NCBI RefSeq assembly: GCF_004114535.1
Contig: NZ_LBJC01000080.1
Span: forward strand, 1-64,000
Direction of reading: 5' to 3'
DNA from: Bradyrhizobium nanningense
GTDB lineage: Bacteria; Pseudomonadota; Alphaproteobacteria; Rhizobiales; Xanthobacteraceae
Length of the DNA stretch: 64,000 nucleotides
The notes under the pieces were generated by a model, which searched no databases, was not told where the DNA came from, and was given only the letters and a program-made list of their open reading frames with translations. Below, one piece after another: positions 16,623 to 24,887 of this stretch. The translations under genes and the position numbers were made by a program. Every line of letters begins with the position of its first letter. Position 1 is the stretch's first letter.

Positions 16623-17036
16623 TCAATCCGGTTTGCGGCTGGCAGCAGGAGCTGGACTGGACCTCGTACGGTCGGTCCTCGGGCCGCGTCCCTTCGCGGG
16701 TCCTTTGGCCATATGCCGCGCGGGCTTCGTGAACGCTATGCGCAGATCGTCGAGCATGGTGGCGAAGGGGCGCGAGAGCGCGTCCCTTCGGCCGACTAGC
16801 ACATAATCATGATGGGGCTGCATCGACACCGGATCGAGCCGCTTCACCAATTCGCGAAGCCGGCGCCGGATGCGATTGCGCTCGGGGGCGTTGCCGTTCT
16901 TTTTGGTAACGGTGAAGCCGATCCGGATCGGGCCGCTGTCATCGCGGGGATGGCTTTGCAGGACGAACGCGGGACTGTTCACCCGCGCGCCATTGGCAAC
17001 GGCGAGGAAATCCGCCCGCTGCCTCAGCCGATCCAT
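16623..17036 (-). CDS. rnpA: Ribonuclease P protein component
   Basis: Protein cofactor of RNase P, which trims the 5' leader of precursor tRNAs. The 137-residue basic protein opens with RLRQRADFLAVANGARV and has the RNR motif region (APERNRIRRRLRELVK) that binds the RNA subunit. A C-terminal extension rich in Gly, Arg and Pro (KGPAKGRGPRTDRTRSS) is longer than in E. coli RnpA but is usual in rhizobia. It lies between rpmH and yidC on the same strand. Confidence 0.95.
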   Translation of the reverse strand: MDRLRQRADFLAVANGARVNSPAFVLQSHPRDDSGPIRIGFTVTKKNGNAPERNRIRRRLRELVKRLDPVSMQPHHDYVLVGRRDALSRPFATMLDDLRIAFTKPARHMAKGPAKGRGPRTDRTRSSPAPAASRKPD

Positions 17037-17063
17037 GATGAAATCCCAAAAAGGGGGTCTGGC

Positions 17064-17198
17064 TCAGGCGCTCAGACGCTTACGACCGCGGGCGCGGCGG
17101 GCGGCGAGAACCTTGCGGCCGCCGGCAGTGGCGAGACGGGCACGGAAGCCGTGACGGCGCTTGCGCACCAGTTTGCTGGGTTGATAAGTCCGCTTCAC
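17064..17198 (-). CDS. rpmH: 50S ribosomal protein L34
   Basis: A 44-residue, highly basic ribosomal protein of the large subunit. The sequence KRTYQPSKLVRKRRHGFRAR is nearly invariant in bacteria. The start is a GTG at 17198. A longer frame reading upstream to 17312 does not resemble L34 and is part of the leader. It heads the rpmH-rnpA-yidC cluster. Confidence 0.97.
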   Translation of the reverse strand: MKRTYQPSKLVRKRRHGFRARLATAGGRKVLAARRARGRKRLSA

Positions 17199-17562
17199 GG
17201 GTTTTTCTCCGCTGACCGGGCAATTTGCCTGTAGAATTGATGATAAAGTCCGGAAGATGCGGCCCAAAACGGGCCCTTTCCGGCCCCTAGAGAGCCGCTC
17301 CCGGCGTCGCACCGGGTCATCGCGGACAATTTGCGCGGCTTATAAGCGAGCGCCTTGTTTTCGTCAACGCCGCACAAGCGCGCGATTTTCGTGAATATCG
17401 CTGTTCGTGCGAGGTTTTTAACCCTTGAGGTGGCGAGTAGCGATATCAGCGCCTACATCCCACCTCGGCAGATTAGCGATCCGTAATTTGACCGGAACGG
17501 GGTCGGGCCGCATCTTCCTACCGCCAATCCTTCACACGCCAAAGGCAGCGAGGGCGAATTCC
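17199..17562. other. Divergent intergenic region between rpmH and the histidine kinase
   Basis: About 360 bases without a supported gene. The half next to rpmH is GC-rich with short inverted stretches (GGGCCCTTTCCGGCCCC) and would contain the rpmH promoter and leader. The middle is more AT-rich (TTTTTAACCC), consistent with a promoter region. I see no RNA gene. Confidence 0.5.
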
Positions 17563-19062
17563 GTGGCAGCGACAGACCTCCAGCCGGTCCAGGATCAGGA
17601 TCAGCCGGACCAGCCGGCGATGCGCTCCCGCGGAACGCGCGGGCTCGGGCTGTCGGGCAAGCTGCTGCTGCTGACCGTTCCCCTGGTGATGATCGCGGCC
17701 AGCCTGCTCTATGTCCCCGCCATCGCCAACTTCTGGGTCAACCGGCTGAACGACCGCGTCGCGGCGGCCAACACGGCGGCGCTGGTGCTGGATGCGGCGC
17801 CGCTCGGCATGGTTCCCGATTCGCTGTCGCGCCAGATCCTGAAGAGCATCAATGCCCGCGCCGTCGCCATCAAGATGGGCCAGCAGCGCCGGCTGCTCGC
17901 CAGCGACAACATTCCGGCCGCCATCGAGCATGACATCGACCTGCGCGATATGACGGCGTGGGAGGCGATCACCGGCTCGTTCCGGATGATGCTGGAGACC
18001 GGCAACCAGGCCATCCGGATCGTCGGACCCGGCGTCGGCACGGCCCAGTTCATCGAGATCGTGACCGACGAGCTGCCGCTGCGGCAGCAGATGTATCGTT
18101 TCTCCCGCAACGTCGTGGTGGTTGCGCTGATCATCGCGGCGCTGACCGCCGGCCTCGTCTATCTCGCGCTTCATTATCTCTTTGTGCGCCCGATGCGGCG
18201 GCTGACCGCGAGCCTGGTCGGGTTCCACGAGAACCCCGAAAGCTCGGCGGGAATCATCGTGCCGAGCCAGCGCAGCGACGAGATCGGGGTCGCCGAGCGT
18301 GAATTGTCGGACATGCAGCGCGATCTGATGTCGATGCTGCATCAGAAGAGCCGGCTCGCCGCGCTTGGTCTCGCGGTGTCCAAGATCAACCACGATCTGC
18401 GCAATCTGCTGGCTTCGGCCCAGCTGCTGTCGGATCAGCTCGCCAGCGTGCCGGATCCGCGGGTGCAACGCTTCGCGCCCAAGCTGGTGCGCTCGCTCGA
18501 GCGCGCCATCGCCTTCTGCCAGTCGACGCTGTCCTACGGCCGCGCCCAGGAGGCTGCGCCCGACCGCCGCATGATCCTGATCGAGCCTGTCGTGCTGGAG
18601 GTGCGCGAGACCGCAGGCCTCGCCTCCGATGCCTCGATCGCCTGGGTCGCCGCGATCGAGCGCGGGCTGGCGATCGATGCCGATCCTGATCAGCTGTTCC
18701 GGGTGCTGCTCAACCTCGTCCGCAACGCCGCCCAGGCGCTGGAGAGTCATTCCTCCGGCGACGGCGGCCCGCAGCAGATCCGGATCACCGGAAAACGCGA
18801 AGGCGCCGTCGCGATCATCGAGGTCTCCGACACTGGTCCCGGCGTGCCTCAGAAGACGAGGGACCATCTGTTCGAGGCGTTCCAGACCTCCGGGCGTCCC
18901 GGCGGCAGCGGTCTTGGCCTCGCCATCGCCGCCGAGCTGGTCCGCGCCCATGGCGGCGATATCCACCTCGTCGAAGGCACCATCGGCGCCACCTTCCGCA
19001 TCGTCATTCCCGACCGCCCCGTGGAGCTCCTCTCCATCCGCAACGAGCGGGCGAGGGCCTAG
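17563..19062 (+). CDS. Membrane sensor histidine kinase (orphan)
   Basis: A 499-residue two-component kinase. It has membrane segments at about 33-58 and 183-208 around a periplasmic sensor of about 125 residues with no recognisable fold. A HAMP linker (about 207-260) leads to the phospho-acceptor region KINHDLRNLL with His277, and then a HATPase_c domain with the N box (LLNLVRNAAQAL), G1 (VSDTGPGVP) and G2 (GGSGLGLAIA). The GTG start at 17563 has an AGGG site eight bases upstream; an ATG at 17425 would add 46 residues of no homology. No response regulator is adjacent, so its partner is elsewhere. The sensed signal is unknown. Confidence 0.88.
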   Translation: MAATDLQPVQDQDQPDQPAMRSRGTRGLGLSGKLLLLTVPLVMIAASLLYVPAIANFWVNRLNDRVAAANTAALVLDAAPLGMVPDSLSRQILKSINARAVAIKMGQQRRLLASDNIPAAIEHDIDLRDMTAWEAITGSFRMMLETGNQAIRIVGPGVGTAQFIEIVTDELPLRQQMYRFSRNVVVVALIIAALTAGLVYLALHYLFVRPMRRLTASLVGFHENPESSAGIIVPSQRSDEIGVAERELSDMQRDLMSMLHQKSRLAALGLAVSKINHDLRNLLASAQLLSDQLASVPDPRVQRFAPKLVRSLERAIAFCQSTLSYGRAQEAAPDRRMILIEPVVLEVRETAGLASDASIAWVAAIERGLAIDADPDQLFRVLLNLVRNAAQALESHSSGDGGPQQIRITGKREGAVAIIEVSDTGPGVPQKTRDHLFEAFQTSGRPGGSGLGLAIAAELVRAHGGDIHLVEGTIGATFRIVIPDRPVELLSIRNERARA

Positions 19063-19084
19063 TCGGCCAGAGGCCGATTTTTCC

Positions 19085-19176
19085 GTCATTCCGGGGCGGC
19101 GCAAAGCGCCGAACCCGGAATCCGGAGGTTTGGCGCGAGATTCCGGGTTCGATGCTGCGCATCGCCCCGGAATGAC
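19085..19176. repeat. Intergenic palindromic repeat, GTCATTCCGGGGCG type
   Basis: Arms GTCATTCCGGGGCGGCGCAAAG and GCTGCGCATCGCCCCGGAATGAC face each other, with inner GAACCCGGAAT and ATTCCGGGTTC. It lies directly after the kinase stop and could act as its transcription end. Confidence 0.85.
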
Positions 19177-19323
19177 ATTCAAGCCGTCATTTCCCTGCAA
19201 AATCTCCCCATCCCGGACCTTGCCAACCGGGACAAGAGCGGTTAGTCAGAGCGCTCTTTCGCACACCCTCCGGCTTTGCCGGGGGCTGCGTCGCGGGCTA
19301 TGCCCGCGCTGTTTGCGAAGCAC

Positions 19324-19400
19324 GCGCCCGTAGCTCAGCTGGATAGAGCATCAGACTACGAATCTGAGGGTCGGACGTTCGAATCGTTCCGGGCGCGCCA
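19324..19400 (+). tRNA. tRNA-Arg (anticodon ACG)
   Basis: A 77-base cloverleaf. The acceptor GCGCCCG pairs with CGGGCGC, the D stem is GCTC/GAGC, and the anticodon stem TCAGA/TCTGA holds the loop CTACGAA, so positions 34-36 are ACG. The T arm is GGACG-TTCGAAT-CGTTC, and CCA is encoded. ACG (read as ICG after editing by TadA) decodes CGU, CGC and CGA arginine codons. The damaged MBL gene lies about 500 bases downstream; I see no duplicated tRNA 3' end to indicate an integrated element. Confidence 0.97.
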
Positions 19401-19483
19401 TTCTTCGACGCAGGTCAGGACAAAGCAGCATCTGGTCGCCAGACGGGCCCGAGACCGGATGGCGACGCCGTGTGAGGAGCGGG

Positions 19484-19840
19484 ATGAGGATATCGCAGGC
19501 GTTCAAGTTCGAGGCGGCGCATCGGCTGCCGAACGTGCCCGAGACCCATCGATGCCGCCGGCTGCATGGTCATTCCTACCGGGTCGAGGTCCAGTTGGAC
19601 GGGCCGGTCGATCCGCACACCGGTTTCGTCGCTGATTTCTTCGATATTGAAAAGTGCTTCGCCGACATCTTGGACGCGCTGGATCATCACTGCCTGAACG
19701 AGGTCAAAGGGCTCGAGAACCCGACCGCCGAGAATATCGCGATCTGGATCTGGGACCGGTTGAAGCCGAGCCTTCCACAGCTGTGGGCGGTCCGCGTCTA
19801 TGAGACGGCGGACTGCTGGGCCGAATATCAGGGGCAGTGA
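19484..19840 (+). CDS. queD: 6-carboxy-5,6,7,8-tetrahydropterin synthase (QueD/PTPS family)
   Basis: Converts 7,8-dihydroneopterin triphosphate to 6-carboxytetrahydropterin in queuosine (7-deazaguanine) synthesis. The 118-residue protein carries the zinc ligands His13, His28 and His30 and catalytic Cys24 in the CxxxHGH motif (CRRLHGH). LDHHCLNE and the conserved Glu in the C-terminal YETADCW segment complete the active site. ATG 19484 is chosen because GAGGAG lies seven bases upstream; the GTG four codons earlier overlaps that site. No queC or queE is seen next to it in this window. Confidence 0.93.
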   Translation: MRISQAFKFEAAHRLPNVPETHRCRRLHGHSYRVEVQLDGPVDPHTGFVADFFDIEKCFADILDALDHHCLNEVKGLENPTAENIAIWIWDRLKPSLPQLWAVRVYETADCWAEYQGQ

Positions 19841-19936
19841 CGGGCGACGGCGCGCGCGCTCGCTCGGCATGGCCAGAATGTGGGCACTCGGCGCGGTCAA
19901 GGCCACGAGCCGACGAAGCCGGTCGCGCAGCGCGAG

Positions 19937-20572
19937 CTAATCCGGGTACTTGCGAAGCTCAGCTTGCCATCTTGTTGCGACCACGCGGTCACCGATCGTG
20001 AAGCGCATGAGGTCCTCTCCGGCCTCCAGCGGCCCTTGATAAGTGCCTTGTGTCCTGGACAAGAGCTCGCGCAATTCCGTTCCGAGCAGAACGATGTGCG
20101 AATAAGCGGCGAGCTTTGGCTTGACGCGCGAAAAAACCGTGCCGGCCTCCTCGGGCGAAGTGTGATGCGCCGCGACCGGCTTGAGCTGCGGCAATTTTGC
20201 CAATTGCTCCGACATCGCAAAAACTTCGTGGATCAAGAGATCCGTTCCCGCCGCATGCCTGATCAGGTTTTCGTTGAACTTGGTGTCGCCTGAAATCCTC
20301 ACAGATCGTGCACCATAGTCGATCCGATAACCCACCGATGGCTTGATCGGGTCACCATGGTCGACCGCAAACGCGGTGACCTTGACGCCGGCTTCGTCGA
20401 ACACCACGCCGTCTCCGTGAAAGTCGTGGACCTCGATCTGGGTGGCAGCCGCAGGGATCTGCTCATCCGCCTGACGGATGCGCATGTCGTCAGAGAACGC
20501 CTCGGCAAGGCCTCTGGCAATTTTCGCGACGCCGCGAAGCGCGGGATGAGGCATCCTTCGTCTGACATCCAT
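19937..20572 (-). pseudogene. N-terminally truncated metallo-beta-lactamase-fold hydrolase
   Basis: About 210 residues correspond to the C-terminal half of an MBL-fold hydrolase of the RNase Z/arylsulfatase-like type. Recognisable are VVFDEAGVKVTAFAVDHGD, the metal-binding SGDT, LLIHEVF, and the final histidine region AHHTSPEEAG. The N-terminal half with the HxHxDH metal site is missing. Upstream the frame runs into unrelated sequence and overlaps the end of the neighbouring lipoprotein gene. It is therefore probably a deletion remnant without activity. A possible start ATG at 20572 would give a product lacking most metal ligands. It is convergent with queD. Confidence 0.72.
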
Positions 20573-20637
20573 CGAAGGCCTCTCGTTTGGCGCCACCACA
20601 AAGCATCGCGCCCGGTCGTCGGCATGCCAGCACAAAG

Positions 20638-20991
20638 CTAGGGAGCGCGGGTCAGCTCCAAGCCGTCGACGACCATCTTCCATGTCCCCGCCTCCTGGTG
20701 AGGCGGCGTGGACACCTCGAATGTCGTGGACAGGAACGGAATTCCGACGACGAAATTATCGCCTTCGAACCGCCGCAGCGGCGCATTGATCGTTGTCGTG
20801 ACCTCGCCGATCGCGGTGCCGTCCGTGACGCGCTTGTAGTGCACGATCCCGTCCTTGGTCAGCTCGACGTCCATCGCCCGCGCGTGCCATTCGCCGACAA
20901 AGGCGGCCTTGTCCTCCGGCACCCGCTGTCCGCATCCCGACAGCAGCGGCAGGGCCGCAACGAGAACCACCAAAGACGTTTGCTTTCTCAT
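20638..20991 (-). CDS. Small lipoprotein of unknown function
   Basis: A 117-residue predicted lipoprotein. MRKQTSLVVLVAALPLLSGC is a signal peptide ending in a lipobox (LSGC), so Cys20 should be lipidated. The mature part (EWHARAMDVELTKDGIVHYKRV) looks beta-rich, like small lipocalin-like or META-like folds, but I cannot name a family. I chose ATG 20991 because it opens the signal sequence; the frame continues upstream into the IclR gene without coding value. It lies between the MBL remnant and the IclR gene, all on the minus strand. Confidence 0.72.
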   Translation of the reverse strand: MRKQTSLVVLVAALPLLSGCGQRVPEDKAAFVGEWHARAMDVELTKDGIVHYKRVTDGTAIGEVTTTINAPLRRFEGDNFVVGIPFLSTTFEVSTPPHQEAGTWKMVVDGLELTRAP

Positions 20992-21055
20992 GTTTCGCTC
21001 GACAGCAGCAGGTGCCACGAAGATGCGGTAGCGCCCCCCTTCGTCGGTCATCGCG

Positions 21056-21856
21056 TCATTCGGGTTCACGGCCCGCCAGCACCTCCTTGCACTTGGCCGC
21101 AAAGGCGTTGAGGTACGCGCCCATCTCGCTCGCCAGCGCATCGGAGCGGTCGACATTCTGCAGGCTCATGTTGAGTGCGTAGACCGGAAGCCCATCCAGC
21201 ACGATCGGCGTTGCGACGGCGAGAACGGCGGGCTGCCAGGACACGGCACAATAGCCCTCGCGCTCGACGGAGCTGATCGATCTCCTGACGTCCGCAAGCA
21301 GCGCCTTGGTGGCTGCTGCGCTGCGCCGCCTAAACTGCTTCAGCAATCGCTCGCGCTCGGTCTCTGCAATGCCGGCGAGGTAGGCGCGGCCCAGCGACGT
21401 CAATTCCATCGGCACCTGCTGGCCGGCGACCACGTTGCGCAGCGCCGCGCGCGGGCTGTAGCGGATCGATTCCAGATAAACCATCATGGTTCGATCCGCG
21501 GTAGCTAACCCGACGTTGAGCCGGCGCTTGGCCGATTCGGCCCGCATCGTCGGTCCGATGGCGTTGAGCACGGGTGATCCCGTCCGCATCGCGTGACCGA
21601 TGCTGATGACGGACGCGGCAAGGCGGTAGGCCCGCTGGTGACGGACTTCGTCGAGCATCCCGGAACTGACCAGCGTTCGTGTCAGACGGCTGACCGTCGA
21701 TCGCGGCAAGCCGCATCGCTCCGCGATCTCGCCGTTGCCGAGCGTGTCGACGCCGGGCCGGAAGGCTCTGAGGATCTCGATGCCCCGTTCGAGCGAGCGG
21801 TTGCCGTCAACTCCGCCCGCATATCTGCGCGCCTGCGCCACGTCCAGCCTCCCCAC
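21056..21856 (-). CDS. IclR-family transcriptional regulator
   Basis: A regulator of about 266 residues. The N-terminal winged helix-turn-helix spans SLERGIEILRAF to SRLTRTLVSSGML, with the recognition helix in GLPRSTVSRL. The C-terminal effector-binding domain contains the usual YLESIRYSP and TSLGRAYLAG and SWQPAVLAVATPIV stretches. The start is taken at GTG 21856. Frames extending upstream to 22006 cross the divergent promoter region and the neighbouring gene's start. It is divergent from the enoyl-CoA hydratase/acyl-CoA synthetase/Bug operon, which it probably controls through the palindrome at 21871-21885. Confidence 0.88.
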   Translation of the reverse strand: MGRLDVAQARRYAGGVDGNRSLERGIEILRAFRPGVDTLGNGEIAERCGLPRSTVSRLTRTLVSSGMLDEVRHQRAYRLAASVISIGHAMRTGSPVLNAIGPTMRAESAKRRLNVGLATADRTMMVYLESIRYSPRAALRNVVAGQQVPMELTSLGRAYLAGIAETERERLLKQFRRRSAAATKALLADVRRSISSVEREGYCAVSWQPAVLAVATPIVLDGLPVYALNMSLQNVDRSDALASEMGAYLNAFAAKCKEVLAGREPE

Positions 21857-21870
21857 GACATTTCCACTCA

Positions 21871-21885
21871 GTGGAATTAAGGGGA
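21871..21885. promoter_or_regulatory. Candidate IclR operator
   Basis: TTCCACT-C-AGTGGAA is a perfect 15-base palindrome located 15 bases before the IclR start and about 120 bases before the divergent enoyl-CoA hydratase start. Its TTCCA...TGGAA ends resemble the sites bound by several IclR-family regulators. Function is inferred from position and shape. Confidence 0.5.
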
Positions 21886-22004
21886 TGTTGCGGAGGGTGC
21901 AAGGCGCTATAGCCACGGCAAAGAAGAATGCTTGGCCGCGCACGGCTCGACGAGGAAGCGACACGGCCTGAAATCGGCATTCGAGAGCCCGCACGGAGCC
22001 TGCC

Positions 22005-22796
22005 ATGTCCTATCAGCTCATCGAATTTTCCGTCGAGGCCGGTGTCGCGACGATCGCCTTCAACCGACCGGAACGGCGCAACGCCATGAGCGACGAGATG
22101 CGCGTCGAATTCGCCGGCGCGCTCGACACCGTGGCTCGCGACGAGGCGATCAAGGCCCTGGTGCTGACCGGGCGCGGCACCGCCTTCTGTGCCGGCGGTG
22201 ACATCAGCGGCATGAAACGCCGGCTCGCGGCGCCGCAGGGCGAGGTCGCATTCAACGGATGGAGCCGCCAGCAGGGCGTGCACCACGTGCAGTCGTTGCT
22301 GCTGGGGCTGCCGAAGCCGACGATTGCCGCCGTCAACGGCGCCGCGGCGGGCCTTGGTGCGGATACCGCGCTGGCCTGCGACTTCGTCATGGCAACGGAA
22401 CGCTCAAAATTCACCTGGTCCTACATCAAGCGAGGCTTGATACCTGATGGCGGCGGGCTGTATTTGCTGCCGCGCCGGGTTGGGCTTGCGAAGGCCAAGG
22501 AGCTGATCTTCAGCGGCCGCGTCGTCGAGGCCGACGAAGCGCTCGGGCTCGGCATCGTCGATCGCAAGGTGGCCGCGACCGAGCTGCTGCCGGCCGCGCA
22601 GGCCTGGGCAGCCGAACTGGCTCAGGGATCACCCACGGCTCTCGCGCTGAGCAAGAAGATCCTCAATGAAGCCTTCGAGCATTCCGCGCACGACATTTTC
22701 AATCTCGGCAGCCAGGCGCAGGCCATCTGCTACACCAGCGCGGAGCATCGCGACGCGGTGACGGCGTTCCTTGCGCAATCCTCGTCGAAGGAATGA
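22005..22796 (+). CDS. Enoyl-CoA hydratase/isomerase family protein
   Basis: A 263-residue crotonase-fold enzyme acting on a CoA thioester in the cytoplasm. The oxyanion-hole segments are TAFCAGGDISGMKRR and NGAAAGLGADTALACDF. At the position of the usual first catalytic glutamate the sequence KRGLIPDGGGLYLLPR places Asp rather than Glu, so isomerase or other crotonase chemistry is possible. It is the first gene of an operon, followed three bases later by an ADP-forming acyl-CoA synthetase. Together they suggest activation and beta-oxidation-like breakdown of an organic acid, under IclR control. Confidence 0.88.
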   Translation: MSYQLIEFSVEAGVATIAFNRPERRNAMSDEMRVEFAGALDTVARDEAIKALVLTGRGTAFCAGGDISGMKRRLAAPQGEVAFNGWSRQQGVHHVQSLLLGLPKPTIAAVNGAAAGLGADTALACDFVMATERSKFTWSYIKRGLIPDGGGLYLLPRRVGLAKAKELIFSGRVVEADEALGLGIVDRKVAATELLPAAQAWAAELAQGSPTALALSKKILNEAFEHSAHDIFNLGSQAQAICYTSAEHRDAVTAFLAQSSSKE

Positions 22797-22799
22797 GCG

Positions 22800-24887
22800 A
22801 TGAACGCGATTGAACGCCTGGTCCGGCCGCGCAGCATCGCCGTCATCGGCGCTTCCGCGGACCCGAGCAAGACGTCGGGGCGGCCGGTGTCTTATCTCCA
22901 GAAGCATGGCTTTGCGGGTGCGATCTATCCGGTTAACCCGAAGGTCGGGGAGATCGGCGACTTTAAGTGCTACGCCGACATCGCCTCGCTGCCTGAGGTA
23001 CCTGACGTCGGCCTTGTCCTGCTCGGCGCCGAGCGCGCGCACATCGCGGTCCGCGAATTGTCCGAGCGGGGGGCTGCCGCGGCGATCGTTCTTGCCAGCG
23101 GCTTCACCGAGACCGGAGCAGAAGGTGCCGCGCGCCAGCGGCAGCTCATGGAAGCCGCGGGCTCGATGCGGATCCTCGGGCCGAACACGATCGGCCTCGT
23201 CAATCTCACGGACAATATCGTGCTGTCGGCGTCGGGCGCGCTGGCGATGGATCACTTCGCGGCGGGGGCCACGGGGCTGATCTCGCAAAGTGGGGGCATT
23301 CTCGGCGCCGTGCTGTCGCGCGCCGCGGCGCGCGGGGTCGGGCTCTCGAAGCTGGTGTCGACCAGCAACGAAGCCGACCTCGAGCTCTCCGACTTCATCG
23401 ACTTCCTCGCCGAAGACGATGCGACCAAAGTCATTGCACTCTACATCGAGGCGATCCGCAATCCGCTTCGCTTTCGCGAGGCGGTCATCAGGGCGCGCCG
23501 CGCCGGCAAACCCATCGTCGCCTTCAAGATCGGTCGATCGGAGGCGGGTGCACAGGCGGCCGTCTCGCACACCGGCGCGCTGGCCGGTTCGGACCGCATG
23601 TATGACGCCTTGTTCAGGCAACTCGGCGTGATCCGCGCCAGGACGTTCGAAGACCTGCTCGACATTCCCGCAGCCCTTGGCGCGGGACGAAAACTTTCCG
23701 GCCGGCGTGTTGCGATCCTCACCTCGACCGGCGGCGCCGGCACGATCGTATCGGACAGTCTCGGCGTCGCGGGCTTTGCAACCCCCGCTCCCGACACTGA
23801 GACAGCCGCGCAATTGCGCAGCCTCCAGTCGGGGTCGCATGCCAATCTCGATCGCAACCCGGTCGACGTGACCCTGGCCGGCCTGCAGCCGGATTTGCTG
23901 CGCGCCGCCATTCGCGTCCTGCTGGCAAGTCCCTCCTACGATGCGCTGGTGGTCATTGCCGGCTCGTCAGCCGTGGGATCGCCGGCCCTGATGGCCGACG
24001 CCATCCACGACTGCCTGCCGCTCAGCGACAAGCCGGTCATTGCCTATGTCAGTCCCTACGCGCCCGAGGTGGTCTCCGTGCTCACAAGGCGCGGCGTGCC
24101 CGCTTACACGTCCGCCGAGAGCTGCACGGCTGCGCTCGACGGGCTGTTGCGGGCTGGACTGCCGGAGCAGGTCCAGACATCCGGCTCGCCCCTGACTGCG
24201 GTCGATGTCAGCGACGTCCCGGCGGGATCGCTGGATGAGGCACAGGCCAAGACGCTGTTCGCCCGCTTTGGCATTCCTGTCGCTGCGGAGAAGGTGGTCG
24301 CAACGGCGAGCGAGGCCGAACAGGCGGCGCGCGGCCTCGGTGGCCGGGTCGTGCTCAAGATCCTCTCGCGCGAGATTACGCATAAGAGCGATGTCGGCGG
24401 CGTCGCCGTCAACCAGACCGCCGAGACGATCGGCGGCCGCCTGACGGCGATGGCGGATGAGGTCGAGGCCAGGACCGGGAAGCGACCCGGCCAATTCCTG
24501 GTGCAGGAGATGATTTCAGGCGGTGTCGAAATCATTCTCGGAATGCATCGCGATCCCCTGGGAACGGCGATCCTTCTCGGCATGGGCGGCGTTGCGGCCG
24601 AACTGTTCAAGGACACGACGATGCGCCTGCTGCCGCCGAATGGCGGCCTCAGCCTGGCAGAGGCCCGCGCGATGGCGCGCGATCTCGTCACCTGGCCGCT
24701 GCTGGACGGTTTTCGGGGCCGGCCGAAATGCGATGTCGAAGCGCTCGCAGAAGCGGTCGTCGCTTTCTCGCGCATGGTTGCGCAGCTCGGCGATCGTCTC
24801 GCGGAGGCCGAGATCAACCCGGTCTTCGTGCTGCCGGCGGGCAAGGGCGTGAAGGCAGCAGACGGATTGGTTGTTCTCAATGTCTGA
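22800..24887 (+). CDS. ADP-forming acyl-CoA synthetase (acetate--CoA ligase family)
   Basis: A 695-residue single-chain NDP-forming acyl-CoA ligase. Order: CoA-binding Rossmann domain (about 8-130, SIAVIGASADPSKTSGRPV), succinyl-CoA-ligase-like flavodoxin domains (about 155-290 and 300-450) with the phospho-acceptor His257 in VSHTGALAG, and a C-terminal ATP-grasp domain (about 480-695) with KILSREITHKSDVGGV. The fused alpha-beta layout is standard for bacterial members. Substrate cannot be read from sequence; the neighbouring hydratase and binding protein point to an imported carboxylic acid. The stop overlaps the start region of the next gene. Confidence 0.9.
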   Translation: MNAIERLVRPRSIAVIGASADPSKTSGRPVSYLQKHGFAGAIYPVNPKVGEIGDFKCYADIASLPEVPDVGLVLLGAERAHIAVRELSERGAAAAIVLASGFTETGAEGAARQRQLMEAAGSMRILGPNTIGLVNLTDNIVLSASGALAMDHFAAGATGLISQSGGILGAVLSRAAARGVGLSKLVSTSNEADLELSDFIDFLAEDDATKVIALYIEAIRNPLRFREAVIRARRAGKPIVAFKIGRSEAGAQAAVSHTGALAGSDRMYDALFRQLGVIRARTFEDLLDIPAALGAGRKLSGRRVAILTSTGGAGTIVSDSLGVAGFATPAPDTETAAQLRSLQSGSHANLDRNPVDVTLAGLQPDLLRAAIRVLLASPSYDALVVIAGSSAVGSPALMADAIHDCLPLSDKPVIAYVSPYAPEVVSVLTRRGVPAYTSAESCTAALDGLLRAGLPEQVQTSGSPLTAVDVSDVPAGSLDEAQAKTLFARFGIPVAAEKVVATASEAEQAARGLGGRVVLKILSREITHKSDVGGVAVNQTAETIGGRLTAMADEVEARTGKRPGQFLVQEMISGGVEIILGMHRDPLGTAILLGMGGVAAELFKDTTMRLLPPNGGLSLAEARAMARDLVTWPLLDGFRGRPKCDVEALAEAVVAFSRMVAQLGDRLAEAEINPVFVLPAGKGVKAADGLVVLNV

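Noticed and set aside
14837..16732. A 631-codon plus-strand frame opposite yidC
   Set aside because: Shadow of yidC, with no recognisable domain and biased composition.
17518..19200. A 560-codon minus-strand frame opposite the histidine kinase
   Set aside because: Shadow; includes repeat-coded sequence downstream of the kinase stop and has no domain.
19324..20600. Integrative element at the tRNA-Arg gene
   Set aside because: No integrase and no duplicated tRNA 3' end seen downstream; the nearby MBL remnant alone is not enough.
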